A DNA stretch of 64,000 nt, from positions 186,001 through 250,000 of the forward strand of contig NZ_JAEMXM010000007.1 in NCBI RefSeq assembly GCF_016482785.1, written 5' to 3'. A program made the translations under genes and the position numbers. Source of the DNA: Paenibacillus alkalitolerans (GTDB lineage: Bacteria > Bacillota > Bacilli > Paenibacillales > YIM-B00363). Below are positions 8,756 through 17,418 of the stretch, piece after piece; within the stretch, counting starts at the first letter, position 1; each line of letters opens with the position of its first letter. The notes under the pieces were generated by a model. The model was not told the origin of the DNA. It saw only the letters and a list, made by a program, of their open reading frames with translations, and did not search any database.

Positions 8756-9395
8756 TTCGTCTCAACTCCTTTGCCGGGACTCCTACAGCCGTAATATAAG
8801 GGGGCAAATCTCGTGTAACTACGGCGCCTGCGCCTACAACACTTTCCCGGCCGATTCTCACGCCTTGCATTACGACCGCTCCCGCTCCGATTAACACTTC
8901 CTGACCGATCGTCACATTGCCCGATAATACTGCAGCGACAGCAATGTGGGAATGTATTCCTATGACGCAATCATGATCTACGGAAGCCCTGGTGTTTACA
9001 ATGACATTGGCACCGATCGATGCTGACGGCTGAATCACCGCACCGGCCATAACTTGGGCTCCTTCTTCAATGATTGCGCTCTTTGAAACTATCGCCGCCG
9101 GATGAACAACTGCGGCAAAGCCATACCCTAACGACTTGTACCGCTCAAACACTTTGCGTCTTGTCGTCGGAATTGAAGCCGCTCCAATTCCATTAACAAG
9201 CAAAATGTCACTAACCGGAAAAATATCCGGGAACTCCTCATCGGTTATCGCTGGATACGGTCCGTTTGACCCGTCGCGTTCAGGGAGAACGACACATGCG
9301 ATGTCGGCATTCAACAATTCCAAGCTATCCATCAGTACTTTCGCATGTCCGCCATAGCCGATGACCGCTACCTTTCGATTCGCTAACGAGTTCAT
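8742..9395 (-). CDS. legH: Sugar O/N-acetyltransferase, LegH/NeuD type
   Basis: A 217-residue sialic acid O-acetyltransferase NeuD-family protein: an N-terminal Rossmann-like part (VAVIGYGGHAKVLMDSL) and a C-terminal left-handed beta-helix of hexapeptide repeats (about 95-205, e.g. IGANVIVNTRASVDHDC). The His in the VDHDC turn is the expected catalytic base. In the legionaminic pathway this enzyme acetylates the 4-amino group made by LegC. The ATG overlaps the legI stop by four bases; a longer frame would run deep into legI and is not used. Confidence 0.88.
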   Translation of the reverse strand: MNSLANRKVAVIGYGGHAKVLMDSLELLNADIACVVLPERDGSNGPYPAITDEEFPDIFPVSDILLVNGIGAASIPTTRRKVFERYKSLGYGFAAVVHPAAIVSKSAIIEEGAQVMAGAVIQPSASIGANVIVNTRASVDHDCVIGIHSHIAVAAVLSGNVTIGQEVLIGAGAVVMQGVRIGRESVVGAGAVVTRDLPPYITAVGVPAKELRRSGDR

Positions 9396-10462
9396 AAATG
9401 GTCGTCTTTCCGATACGTTCTTTGCGCCAGCTTGCCTGTCAATTCCCAATAGTCCATCGGAGAGCGGCCGTCCCCGGGACGTTTAACAGTAACTTGTTCC
9501 GGCAGTATCGTCTGCCCCTCGCCGATGTCCTCAAGCGCATATAAGGACTTTCTTGCTATGCGGATATTTTTGCGCTCGGACGGTGTCGGCCGCTTGGCCC
9601 GTATACCCATAGCCAATTCTACTTGCCTAATGCTGCGTATCATCAGCTCCAACTCGTCCGGTTCCAACGAAGCCTTATGATCAGGTCCGGGTAACGAACG
9701 GTCCAGCGTAAAATGCTTTTCAATAACGTCAACCCCTAATGCGGCGGCCGCCACAGGGACGGCAATCCCTTCCGTATGGTCCGAAAACCCCGTCCGCAGT
9801 CCGAACGAGTCTCTTAACGTTAAGATGCAGCGAAGGTTGACTTCATCAAACGGAGCAGGATACTCTGTCGTACAGTGAAGCAAAGTAACCTTCTCTTTGA
9901 GGAGCTCTTGCGCTTCACTAGACCCATATGCGGCGTAAAAGGCTTCCTTCGAAGGCGGTTCCTGCGAATTTGTGTACCCGTACGCCAACACGGCTAACGC
10001 ATCTTCTATTTCACCAAGAGTGCTCATGCCGGTTGATAATATAATCGGTTTGCCGGTTTTAGCAGCCTCCAGCAGTAAGGGGCCATTCGTTATGTCTCCG
10101 GAAGAAAATTTAATTTTCTGAACTCGCAATCTCGAATTTAAAAAGATCAAGCTTTCCAAGTCAAACGGCGTCGATAGAAACATAATCCCCAAAGCCCTGC
10201 ATTTCTCCGCCAACAGAAAGTGGGCCTCCTCCGAAAGCTCCAACCGTTTCAACATGTCGTATTGGCTTTCGGCGGCATCGGTCGACCGCTTCTGATATTC
10301 GGCCTTGGCGGCATTTTTGTTTACAAGCTTGTCCGCTTTAAACGTCTGGAATTTCACGGCATCAGCCCCGGCTTTCGACGCCGCTTCTACAAGACTGTAA
10401 GCCAGATCAACATCACCGTTATGATTGACACCGGCTTCCGCGATTATGAACGTTTGTTTCAT
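9392..10462 (-). CDS. legI: N,N'-diacetyllegionaminate synthase, LegI/NeuB type
   Basis: NeuB-family synthases condense phosphoenolpyruvate with a 6-carbon amino sugar to make a 9-carbon nonulosonate. The 356 residues hold the TIM barrel (about 1-285; IIAEAGVNHNGD, KFQTFKADKL, LSTGMSTLGE, LHCTTEYPAP, GFSDHTEG) and a C-terminal antifreeze-like SAF domain (about 290-350). AGGAGTG precedes the ATG. Four-base overlap with legH and position after legG argue for 2,4-diacetamido-2,4,6-trideoxymannose as substrate. Confidence 0.94.
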   Translation of the reverse strand: MKQTFIIAEAGVNHNGDVDLAYSLVEAASKAGADAVKFQTFKADKLVNKNAAKAEYQKRSTDAAESQYDMLKRLELSEEAHFLLAEKCRALGIMFLSTPFDLESLIFLNSRLRVQKIKFSSGDITNGPLLLEAAKTGKPIILSTGMSTLGEIEDALAVLAYGYTNSQEPPSKEAFYAAYGSSEAQELLKEKVTLLHCTTEYPAPFDEVNLRCILTLRDSFGLRTGFSDHTEGIAVPVAAAALGVDVIEKHFTLDRSLPGPDHKASLEPDELELMIRSIRQVELAMGIRAKRPTPSERKNIRIARKSLYALEDIGEGQTILPEQVTVKRPGDGRSPMDYWELTGKLAQRTYRKDDHL

Positions 10463-10483
10463 AGGCCCACTCCTCGTATCATC

Positions 10484-11662
10484 TTATGGTCGCTCGGCGA
10501 TGTCGCGGAACGTTTTGATCCGCAAGGCTCTCGGGTCCGATTGTTCTATAATGCGCTCTATTCGTTCAGCAGCCGTACCGTTACCATAAGGCAGCTTCAT
10601 ATTACGTATTCGTTCAAGGAAACTGTCGCTGGTGCCGATTCGAATCGCTGCGGCGATTTCTTCCCACCGTTCGCCGCAATCGATAACGCTCGCCGCACGA
10701 ATTCGCCCTTTCTGTCTGATTCCTATATTTACGGTAGGTACACCTACCGCAGGAGCTTCAATAATTCCGCTGGATGAATTTCCGATCACCAATTTCGAAT
10801 GCCGCATCGCATTTACATAATTCTGCCGCCCCAACGATTCCGCACATTTGGCACGATCCGGTTTATTGGAGCAATAATCCAAAATCATCCGGCGAATAGC
10901 TTCATTCCCGGGATCGGCATTTGGCATAGTAAATAAAAGAGAAGCTTCTTCAAATTGATCAAGAGCAAGCAGCAATTGTTCTAACGCCCGCGTTCCAGTT
11001 TGCGAGTCAAGTGTCACAGGATGATAGGTGATAAGAAACGTGGGCGCGTGAAAAGTAAAATCCAGCCTCGTTCCTAATTCCTCGCGAGACATTCGCTTCG
11101 TCCGCACGACATTATCTACTCCCAATGCACCTACGTTAAAAACCCGTTCCGGCTGTTCCCCCATCTGAATGACACGTTCGCGGTACGGTTCGGCAGACGT
11201 AAAGTGAAGATGGGACATCTTCGTAATCGCATGACGGAAACAATCGTCGATTGCACCCTCCGTAATTTCGCCGCCATGGATATGCGCGATGGGAATTGTA
11301 AAAAGAGTAGCCGCCGTTGCAGCGCAGAACGCTTCGTACCTGTCGCCTAGAATCACGACCAGGTCCGGCTGCAACTTCCCCAAGACATCGCCCAAGCCGT
11401 CTAAAACCGCCGCCATTGAAGCTAAAACCGCCCCCGGACGATCGCTTCCCAATGGCATATTAACTTCAGCATTAATGAAAACTCCGTCTTTACGTATCTC
11501 ATTGACGGTATACCCATGCGTCTGCGACAAATGCGTCCCGGAAGCAATCACCTGCAGTTCCAACTTTCCGTTATCGGCTATCCGTCTTATCAATCCGCTC
11601 AGCAGTCCGTAATCAGCCCGGGTGCCGGTGAATACGCACACTTTTCTTTTTCGCAATTCCAT
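10484..11662 (-). CDS. legG: UDP/GDP-sugar hydrolysing 2-epimerase, LegG/NeuC type
   Basis: NeuC-family enzymes invert C2 and release the nucleotide to give a free N-acetylmannosamine-type sugar. The 392 residues start with VCVFTGTRADYGLL, and contain VILGDRYEAF, IAHIHGGEIT and the C-terminal GNSSSGIIEAPAVGVPTVNIG nucleotide-site block typical of the GT-B-like fold. I prefer the ATG preceded by GGGCGG; an in-frame TTG four codons upstream has a poorer site. In this operon the substrate should be a GDP-linked 2,4-diacetamido sugar made by LegB, LegC and LegH. Confidence 0.92.
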   Translation of the reverse strand: MELRKRKVCVFTGTRADYGLLSGLIRRIADNGKLELQVIASGTHLSQTHGYTVNEIRKDGVFINAEVNMPLGSDRPGAVLASMAAVLDGLGDVLGKLQPDLVVILGDRYEAFCAATAATLFTIPIAHIHGGEITEGAIDDCFRHAITKMSHLHFTSAEPYRERVIQMGEQPERVFNVGALGVDNVVRTKRMSREELGTRLDFTFHAPTFLITYHPVTLDSQTGTRALEQLLLALDQFEEASLLFTMPNADPGNEAIRRMILDYCSNKPDRAKCAESLGRQNYVNAMRHSKLVIGNSSSGIIEAPAVGVPTVNIGIRQKGRIRAASVIDCGERWEEIAAAIRIGTSDSFLERIRNMKLPYGNGTAAERIERIIEQSDPRALRIKTFRDIAERP

Positions 11663-11686
11663 CGCACCGCCCAAATAAACTCTATT

Positions 11687-12856
11687 TCACCCGATCGCGG
11701 CTCCGCTCGGAATGTTGATGATACGCGCCGCCAATGAGTCCGCCGTGTTCACATCCATAGAAGGCATGCCGGCGTACATCTCCAATCGGTTTATCAACCG
11801 CCAAGCCGGTCTGCACAAGTATCCGGCTTCGTGTAATGCAAACAATACATCCTCGCGATATATTGCGTTTTCAGGCTCGAGAATAATCGTTTGAAGCCAG
11901 TAATTGCTCTTGGATTGCTCAGGTTCAGCATATAAACGGACACCTTCCACTTGAGCAAACGAAGCATCGTATGACGAGAACAACCTTCGTTTCGCTTCGA
12001 CAAATTCGGTCAACTGCTCCAATTGCGCGCACCCTAACGCGGCGTTAATATTCGGAAGCCGATAATTGAAACCGACGGCATCGTGAATATATTCCCAGGC
12101 ATGAGTAAGTTTGGCGGTTGTCGTGAGATGCTTCGCCCGTTTCGCAAGATCCGGGTCGTCCGTGAGGATAGCCCCGCCGCCTCCTGTCGTAACGATTTTG
12201 TTGCCGTTAAAGCTTAGCGATGACAAGACGCCGAAAGTGCCGGTATGTTTGCCCTTATAATACGAACCCAACGATTCCGCCGCATCTTCTACAAGTGCCA
12301 TACCGAAATCATCGCAAAGCTCGGCAAGCGAGTCCAAATCGACTGGGTGGCCGAATGTATGCATAGGAACGACGGCTCGAATCGGGCGGTTCGTTTGCCG
12401 GTTATATAAGACGCCTCCTTGCATGTAACCGATCTTCTCAAGATGAGTTCGCAGCTTCACAGGATCGATGCCTAGCGTACGTTCTTCAATATCCGCGAAA
12501 TGCGGGACTGCTCCGATATAAGATACCGCGTTAGCTGTGGCGATGAACGTCAAGGAAGGAACGACCACCTCATCCCCGGCCTTCACTCCTGCCAATAGCA
12601 AAGCCACATGCAATGCGGCGGTACCGTTGACGGTAGCGACAGCAAACCCTGATCCGGTAAATCGGGCCAAATCCCTTTCAAACCGATCCACATATTGTCC
12701 GACGGAAGAAACCCAGCCGCTATCCAAACAATCTTTCACATAATCCCATGCCCGGCCTCCGATCGACGGCTCATGGAGCGAAACGGGCGTGTCCGCTTCT
12801 GGGACGACGGAACGGACGGCACCGACGATGCTTTGAATCCAATCTTCATTTTTCAT
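11687..12856 (-). CDS. legC: PLP aminotransferase, LegC type
   Basis: A DegT/DnrJ/EryC1-family aminotransferase that puts an amino group on C4 of a 4-keto-6-deoxy sugar. The 389 residues begin with a helical extension and SLHEPSIGGRAWDYVKDCLD, SGWVSSVGQYVDRFE, features characteristic of the LegC subgroup. FNGNKIVTTGGGG contains the PLP lysine (about 209) and VEDAAESLG the pyridine-nitrogen Asp. The ATG overlaps the legB stop by four bases. The first 30 residues are longer than in most DegT enzymes but usual for LegC. Confidence 0.92.
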   Translation of the reverse strand: MKNEDWIQSIVGAVRSVVPEADTPVSLHEPSIGGRAWDYVKDCLDSGWVSSVGQYVDRFERDLARFTGSGFAVATVNGTAALHVALLLAGVKAGDEVVVPSLTFIATANAVSYIGAVPHFADIEERTLGIDPVKLRTHLEKIGYMQGGVLYNRQTNRPIRAVVPMHTFGHPVDLDSLAELCDDFGMALVEDAAESLGSYYKGKHTGTFGVLSSLSFNGNKIVTTGGGGAILTDDPDLAKRAKHLTTTAKLTHAWEYIHDAVGFNYRLPNINAALGCAQLEQLTEFVEAKRRLFSSYDASFAQVEGVRLYAEPEQSKSNYWLQTIILEPENAIYREDVLFALHEAGYLCRPAWRLINRLEMYAGMPSMDVNTADSLAARIINIPSGAAIG

Positions 12857-13863
12857 ATCGTATACATACCAGTCTTGTACATTTCGAGATGCTTCGGCTC
12901 GCTAAACCAGCGGATTGTTTCTTCCAGCCCTCTTCGCAAACCTTCTTTCCCGGCGAACCGGGGTTCCCAACCGATCAGCTGTTTCGCTTTGGAGTTATCC
13001 GCCCACAACCGCTCGACTTCGCTCTTTTCAGGCCGTAGCCGCCGTTCATCGGATTCGATGCGGATCTGCGTTTCCATGATATCCGCGATCATTTCGACCG
13101 TCTCGCCTATCGAAATTTCGTAGTTGCTCCCGATGTTGACGGTTTCGCCCACCGCCTGTTCCGACTCCATCATTTGAATAAATCCGCTCACCGTATCCGT
13201 TACGTAATTAAAATCGCGAGTCGGATGAAGCGACCCCAAACGGATCGAGCGTTTGCCGGAAGCAATTTGCGTTATAACCGTGGGAATGACAGCACGAGCG
13301 GACTGTCGGGGACCGTACGTATTGAAAGGTCTTATGATGGATACCGGGGTTCCGAAAGACAGATAGAATGACATCGCCATTTGATCCGCTCCAATTTTTG
13401 ATGCGGAGTATGGGGATTGGCCTTGCAAAGGATGCTCTTCGGTGATGGGCACAAACCGGGCCGTGCCGTACACTTCGCTGGTGGACGTATGCACCACTTT
13501 GGATACGTCCAGTTCCCGCGCCGCTTGAAGTACATTTAATGTTCCCTTGATATTCGTATCGACATACGTATCCGGCGAATGATAAGAGTACGGGATGGCA
13601 ATCAAAGCAGCCAAATGAAGAACCGCATCGCAGCCTTTCATTGCCTGCTTGACGCCGTGCGGATCCCGAATGTCGCCCAGAACAACGTCAAGAGACGTCT
13701 TGACGTCTTTATCCGCATGATCCAACCATCCCCAGGAGCCGAGTGAATTGTATAACACAAAAGCCCTCACGTTGTAGCCTTCGCGCACCAAAGTTTCGGT
13801 TAGATGGGACCCTATAAATCCGTCCGCCCCCGTAACAAAAATAGTTTTACCGCCGTTCATCAT
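12853..13863 (-). CDS. legB: NAD-dependent GDP-GlcNAc 4,6-dehydratase, LegB type
   Basis: An extended short-chain dehydrogenase of 336 residues. GADGFIGSHLTE (about 13-24) is the NAD-binding glycine motif, STSEVYGTA holds the catalytic Ser/Thr, and YSASKIGADQ the Tyr-x-x-x-Lys pair. It converts nucleotide-GlcNAc to the 4-keto-6-deoxy sugar, the committed step. AGGTGGGG lies just before two in-frame ATG codons; either may be used. It begins the run of tightly coupled sugar genes and follows the maf gene by ten bases. Confidence 0.93.
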   Translation of the reverse strand: MMNGGKTIFVTGADGFIGSHLTETLVREGYNVRAFVLYNSLGSWGWLDHADKDVKTSLDVVLGDIRDPHGVKQAMKGCDAVLHLAALIAIPYSYHSPDTYVDTNIKGTLNVLQAARELDVSKVVHTSTSEVYGTARFVPITEEHPLQGQSPYSASKIGADQMAMSFYLSFGTPVSIIRPFNTYGPRQSARAVIPTVITQIASGKRSIRLGSLHPTRDFNYVTDTVSGFIQMMESEQAVGETVNIGSNYEISIGETVEMIADIMETQIRIESDERRLRPEKSEVERLWADNSKAKQLIGWEPRFAGKEGLRRGLEETIRWFSEPKHLEMYKTGMYTI

Positions 13864-13873
13864 TTTACCCCAC

Positions 13874-15547
13874 CTATAAGAATGGCTGTAGTTTAGATTC
13901 GTTAAGAAACTTCTCTAAGAAATCCGACGTTTCCTGTATCATATTTTTCACTTCTTTGACCATGCGGACCCGGTCTTCGTTGCTGTATTCCGGCTTATCC
14001 ATCTCGTATTCGAAGAAGTTGTTCAGACGTTGAAGGGAGTAGGAAAACTGGTTCAAAATTACGCCTTCATACCATTCGTTCTCACGCAAACGAACGAGGT
14101 GCCGAAGCACGAGCTTCAACTCTTTAACCGTCGCCGTATATTCGCTCACATTCCGTAATTTTCGTAAAACCTCTTTCAACTGCTTGTACAATTTTTTCAG
14201 TTCCGCCATGCAAATATCGACAGCTTCTCTGCCAGTCTCCGTAGAAGCCGCCAAAGTACGCTTGAGATCTCGTTCTTCCCTCACAAATGAGAATGGAAAT
14301 TGTTCTGCCGGCAAATAAGGAGCCCCTTGTATTTTTGCTCCATGCTTCGCAAGGTTGTAAATTTTGATGCGTTCCGGGTCCATCATACTGATCATTCCAT
14401 TAAATGTTTCCAAGAAGGCGTATAACATGCTGTTCGTCCCCACCTTCTCCCCGCTGTTGCTGTCAATTTCAAATTCAATGGCAAGGGTTTTAGCGGCACT
14501 GTGGTAACGAACCCCTTCCGCATAATAACTTCCGTTCTGGAAGGCCAAATCCTGTCCCACCAAATACACCTCTGAAAAACCTAAGTAATTCAGGATGTTT
14601 AAGGTTACATTCGCTACGGAAGGAACGCTTGGCAAATAAGGAAGGGCAGGAAAGAAACGTTTGGATATATCGTCGGATTCAAGTCCAAATAAAATCACAG
14701 GGCCCTTAAAATTCCTAATGATATTGGAATTTGCCGTCGTCCCGATGAACATGGGGCCTTCATAACGGGTATCCTTGAAATGAGCTTCAAAGTTCGTCTC
14801 GCTTGAATCGTAAGTTACTGTAAAATCGGGATTGATCCCGTGGCTAGTGAGTCCGTTTACCGCGGAACCCGCGGCGAAAATATACGCCGACTTCTGCATG
14901 GCGGAAAGATACGGAATGCTATCCTTCAGCGAAGGACCCGCAGCCGCCAATATCGCCTTTTGTCCGACGAAATGACCCCTAAGCTCTTGCAACTGAAGTA
15001 TCTCCCGATTGTATTCCAAATTCAGTATCGGCTCCAACAGCCACTCTTTGCGATATTTCATTTGCGTTATATAATTCAACCGGACGAGCTCCACGCTCCG
15101 ATGAATCGATAGCAAGACCGATTTCATATATTCCGGATTCGTTCGATCGTAATGGGGATGGAACATGATTTGAAAGTCTACGCCACGGTAACGTTCCAGA
15201 ATTCTCCGGAACGATGCGGTTAAAAATGCGAAGTTTGTATAGTGATCGACCGTTACACGGTCAGTATGGCAATGTTCGTTTAAAAATTCAATCTCTTCAA
15301 ACGGTTCTAGAATAAACAAGTGAAGATATTCACCTCGCCGGATCAGCTCTTGTACAACATCACCATTCCCGTATCCAATCAACACAAAGACGGCATGACG
15401 CTTCGAATGCGTGTCGGCGAACTTCTGCGCCTCGCGCTTTGAAGAATACAATGATCCCAGAGGTATCCGGCGGGCTCCTTCCTCATATACGAACACCTTC
15501 TCTCCTTGATCGGAGAATGACTCAGTAATCGTATAGGTATCAATCAT
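13874..15547 (-). CDS. Maf-type motility accessory factor (DUF115), likely flagellin glycosyltransferase
   Basis: A 557-residue protein of the Maf/DUF115 family, which transfers nonulosonic acids to flagellin Ser/Thr in Campylobacter, Helicobacter, Aeromonas and Geobacillus. The central domain (about 170-330) has the family's GQKAILAAAGPSLKDSIPYL and FAAGSAVNGLTSHGINPDF motifs, related to sialyltransferase-like folds; an N-terminal domain (about 1-150) and a helical C-terminal region (about 430-557) flank it. It starts four bases before the preceding stop and ends ten bases before legB, so it is co-transcribed with the sugar genes. Donor CMP-legionaminate and acceptor Hag are inferred from the neighbourhood. 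Confidence 0.9.
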   Translation of the reverse strand: MIDTYTITESFSDQGEKVFVYEEGARRIPLGSLYSSKREAQKFADTHSKRHAVFVLIGYGNGDVVQELIRRGEYLHLFILEPFEEIEFLNEHCHTDRVTVDHYTNFAFLTASFRRILERYRGVDFQIMFHPHYDRTNPEYMKSVLLSIHRSVELVRLNYITQMKYRKEWLLEPILNLEYNREILQLQELRGHFVGQKAILAAAGPSLKDSIPYLSAMQKSAYIFAAGSAVNGLTSHGINPDFTVTYDSSETNFEAHFKDTRYEGPMFIGTTANSNIIRNFKGPVILFGLESDDISKRFFPALPYLPSVPSVANVTLNILNYLGFSEVYLVGQDLAFQNGSYYAEGVRYHSAAKTLAIEFEIDSNSGEKVGTNSMLYAFLETFNGMISMMDPERIKIYNLAKHGAKIQGAPYLPAEQFPFSFVREERDLKRTLAASTETGREAVDICMAELKKLYKQLKEVLRKLRNVSEYTATVKELKLVLRHLVRLRENEWYEGVILNQFSYSLQRLNNFFEYEMDKPEYSNEDRVRMVKEVKNMIQETSDFLEKFLNESKLQPFL

Positions 15548-16062
15548 TGAACCGGTTTCCTTTCTTCAAGCGACTTCTTGAAATTTTCCAGCATAGGAAT
15601 GCATTCGTACTCCAGAACTTCTCGCAAGTAACTGTCGTTATTGGATTCAATCTGCGTGAGCACACGATTTGCAAGCAATTCAACTTGTTCTTCTTTAATG
15701 TCATCAATATTAAAGTATTCCCCGAGATGTGCCAAGTGCAACAACGATTCCATAAGATCGGAGAAGGACCGGTACAAAACCGAAACTTCCTCTGTCTGAA
15801 TGAGTCCTTGCAATTGCAAGATTGCGTCCTCCAAGAATTCGAGCGTGGTCTGCACCGTTTCGCTTTCCAACTCGGAAACCGCAATAGCTTGCAGGTTGGC
15901 ATCTTTATTCTCCAAGTGATGCATGACTTTTTCCTGGCTCATTGGCTGACCTTCCTCGTCTACAATAACCCATTGTTGTTCTCTCAATAAAGCCATAACA
16001 TTATCAAATGTTTGTTGAAGCGAATCGCCGATCGGTACCAGTTGTCCATTGACGAACACCAT
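15544..16062 (-). CDS. Uncharacterised acidic helical protein between hag and maf
   Basis: I do not recognise it. The 172 residues are acidic and almost entirely helical after an N-terminal beta-like stretch (MVFVNGQLVPIGDSLQQTF), with no signal peptide and no membrane segment. GGTGGAT lies ahead of ATG, and the stop overlaps maf by four bases, implying translational coupling. The position between flagellin and its presumed glycosyltransferase suggests an accessory or chaperone role for Maf, but the sequence alone does not show one. Confidence 0.8.
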   Translation of the reverse strand: MVFVNGQLVPIGDSLQQTFDNVMALLREQQWVIVDEEGQPMSQEKVMHHLENKDANLQAIAVSELESETVQTTLEFLEDAILQLQGLIQTEEVSVLYRSFSDLMESLLHLAHLGEYFNIDDIKEEQVELLANRVLTQIESNNDSYLREVLEYECIPMLENFKKSLEERKPVQ

Positions 16063-16093
16063 GTTTATCCACCTTTTCCTTAATTATGAAAAA

Positions 16094-16120
16094 TGATAGA
16101 TAGCGCGGGGCTATCTATCA
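16094..16120 (-). terminator. Terminator of hag
   Basis: TGATAGATAG and CTATCTATCA form a perfect ten-base stem with TTTTT beyond on both strands, so it can act in both directions. Some read-through is likely if the glycosylation operon has no promoter of its own; I found none. Confidence 0.85.
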
Positions 16121-16155
16121 TTTTTAACTGATCATTCAAACCGAGAACGTTTCGC

Positions 16156-16968
16156 TTATCGCAACAACTGAAGAACGCCTTGCGGTGCTTGATTTGCTTG
16201 TGCAAGCATTGCTTGAGCAGCTTGAGTCAAGATGTTGTTCTTCGTGAACTCCATCATTTCCTTGGCCATGTCTACGTCGCGAATACGGGACTCAGCTGCG
16301 GCCAAGTTCTCGGATGCTGTTCCAAGATTGTTGATGGTGTGCTCAAGGCGGTTTTGAATGGCACCAAGGCTGGAACGCTGCCCGGACACTTTGGAAATTG
16401 CTTTATCCAACGCTGTGAGAGCTGCATTGGCGCCAGCTTGTGTGGAAATCGTCGTAGTGTTGATACCAAGGGCGGACGCTGTCATTGTACCGATCGTTAA
16501 TGTCAACACTTGGCCTTGATTTGCACCAATATGCATATCTTTGCCGGTGAACGTGCCGTTGATCAGCTTTTGAGTGTTGAATTCCGTCGTTGTAGCAATC
16601 CGGTTGATCTCGGAACGCAGAGCCACAACTTCCTTCTGAAGCTCCGCACGGTCCGCATCCGTGTTTGTGTCGTTCGCCGATTGAACCGCAAGTTCGCGCA
16701 TCCGCTGGAGAATGGAATGCGTTTCATTCAAAGCGCCTTCGGCTGTTTGAATCAAGGAGATACCGTCTTGCGCATTCTTAGAAGCCATGTCCAAACCGCG
16801 GATTTGGCCGCGCATCTTCTCGGAGATTGCCAAGCCTGCCGCGTCATCACCTGCACGGTTGATACGAAGACCGGAAGACAATTTCTCCAACGACTTGGAT
16901 ACTCCAAAGTTATTAGCCGTTAGCGAGCGGTGCGTGTTAAGTGCGGAAATATTGTGGTTAATTCTCAT
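16156..16968 (-). CDS. hag: Flagellin
   Basis: The filament subunit, 270 residues, so it has the D0 and D1 domains but little or no D2/D3. Conserved ends are clear: MRINHNISALNTHRSL at the N terminus and NILTQAAQAMLAQANQAPQGVLQLLR at the C terminus. The short middle (about 145-185) is rich in Thr and Ser and would be the exposed face, a plausible target for O-linked sugars. AAGGAGGAA precedes ATG. A SigD promoter and a CsrA-type hairpin lie in the upstream region. Confidence 0.97.
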   Translation of the reverse strand: MRINHNISALNTHRSLTANNFGVSKSLEKLSSGLRINRAGDDAAGLAISEKMRGQIRGLDMASKNAQDGISLIQTAEGALNETHSILQRMRELAVQSANDTNTDADRAELQKEVVALRSEINRIATTTEFNTQKLINGTFTGKDMHIGANQGQVLTLTIGTMTASALGINTTTISTQAGANAALTALDKAISKVSGQRSSLGAIQNRLEHTINNLGTASENLAAAESRIRDVDMAKEMMEFTKNNILTQAAQAMLAQANQAPQGVLQLLR

Positions 16969-16995
16969 GTGCCAATTCCTCCTTGAATATGTATC

Positions 16996-17009
16996 CCACT
17001 TCCATGTGG
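16996..17009 (-). promoter_or_regulatory. Putative CsrA-binding hairpin in the hag leader
   Basis: The leader RNA can fold as CCAC-AUGGAA-GUGG, showing GGA in the loop, the preferred CsrA site. A second GGA lies in the Shine-Dalgarno sequence (AAGGAGGAA) about 15 bases downstream. Two sites like these are how CsrA blocks hag translation in B. subtilis; csrA and fliW are the next genes upstream. Confidence 0.65.
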
Positions 17010-17058
17010 TAAGCTTTGACTCGATGGGTCGGCCGCCCCATTAAGTCTCACATTATTT

Positions 17059-17086
17059 ATATCGACAAAATTCTCGTTTTTATTAA
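17059..17086 (-). promoter_or_regulatory. SigD promoter of hag
   Basis: The -10 GTCGATAT differs from the GCCGATAT consensus at one base. The -35 is less clear: TTAA lies 16 bases upstream, while a better TAAA is only 12 bases away. The leader from here to ATG is about 85-90 bases. Confidence 0.75.
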
Positions 17087-17158
17087 TGAATTATCTCGCG
17101 AAATTCGGATGTTTTTCGCGAAAAACAAGAAAAATTATTAATCATTTGTGATTTATCA

Positions 17159-17404
17159 TTATTTTTCTTTAATTTTCTTTGAATTAATCGCTAAAACCCT
17201 TAATTCATCAATTCCAATTTCTGTTTTCGACGCCTCTTGGTTCGACTCTTTAATGGAGAGATATACTTCTTTACGGAAGATCTCCACTTCTTTCGGCGCT
17301 TGAATTCCTATTTTTACGGTATCCCCCTCGATCCCAAGAACAACCACCTCAATATGATCCCCGATCGTGATCGATTCACCCTTTTTCCGAGTTAACACCA
17401 ACAT
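17159..17404 (-). CDS. csrA: Carbon storage regulator CsrA
   Basis: An RNA-binding homodimer that blocks translation of flagellin mRNA and is held inactive by FliW. The 81-residue protein has the family start [15 protein letters not shown] and the Arg-containing VEIFRKEVY strand that contacts GGA. The C-terminal extension after about residue 57 is longer than in E. coli CsrA, as in other Bacillales. AGGAGGATACAAT precedes ATG. It follows fliW by 14 bases and precedes hag. Confidence 0.97.
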   Translation of the reverse strand: MLVLTRKKGESITIGDHIEVVVLGIEGDTVKIGIQAPKEVEIFRKEVYLSIKESNQEASKTEIGIDELRVLAINSKKIKEK

Positions 17405-17418
17405 ATTGTATCCTCCTG

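Noticed and set aside
6999-13863. Pseudaminic acid pathway
   Set aside because: A NeuC-type hydrolysing epimerase and LegC-type aminotransferase are present, while PseB- and PseG-like proteins are not.
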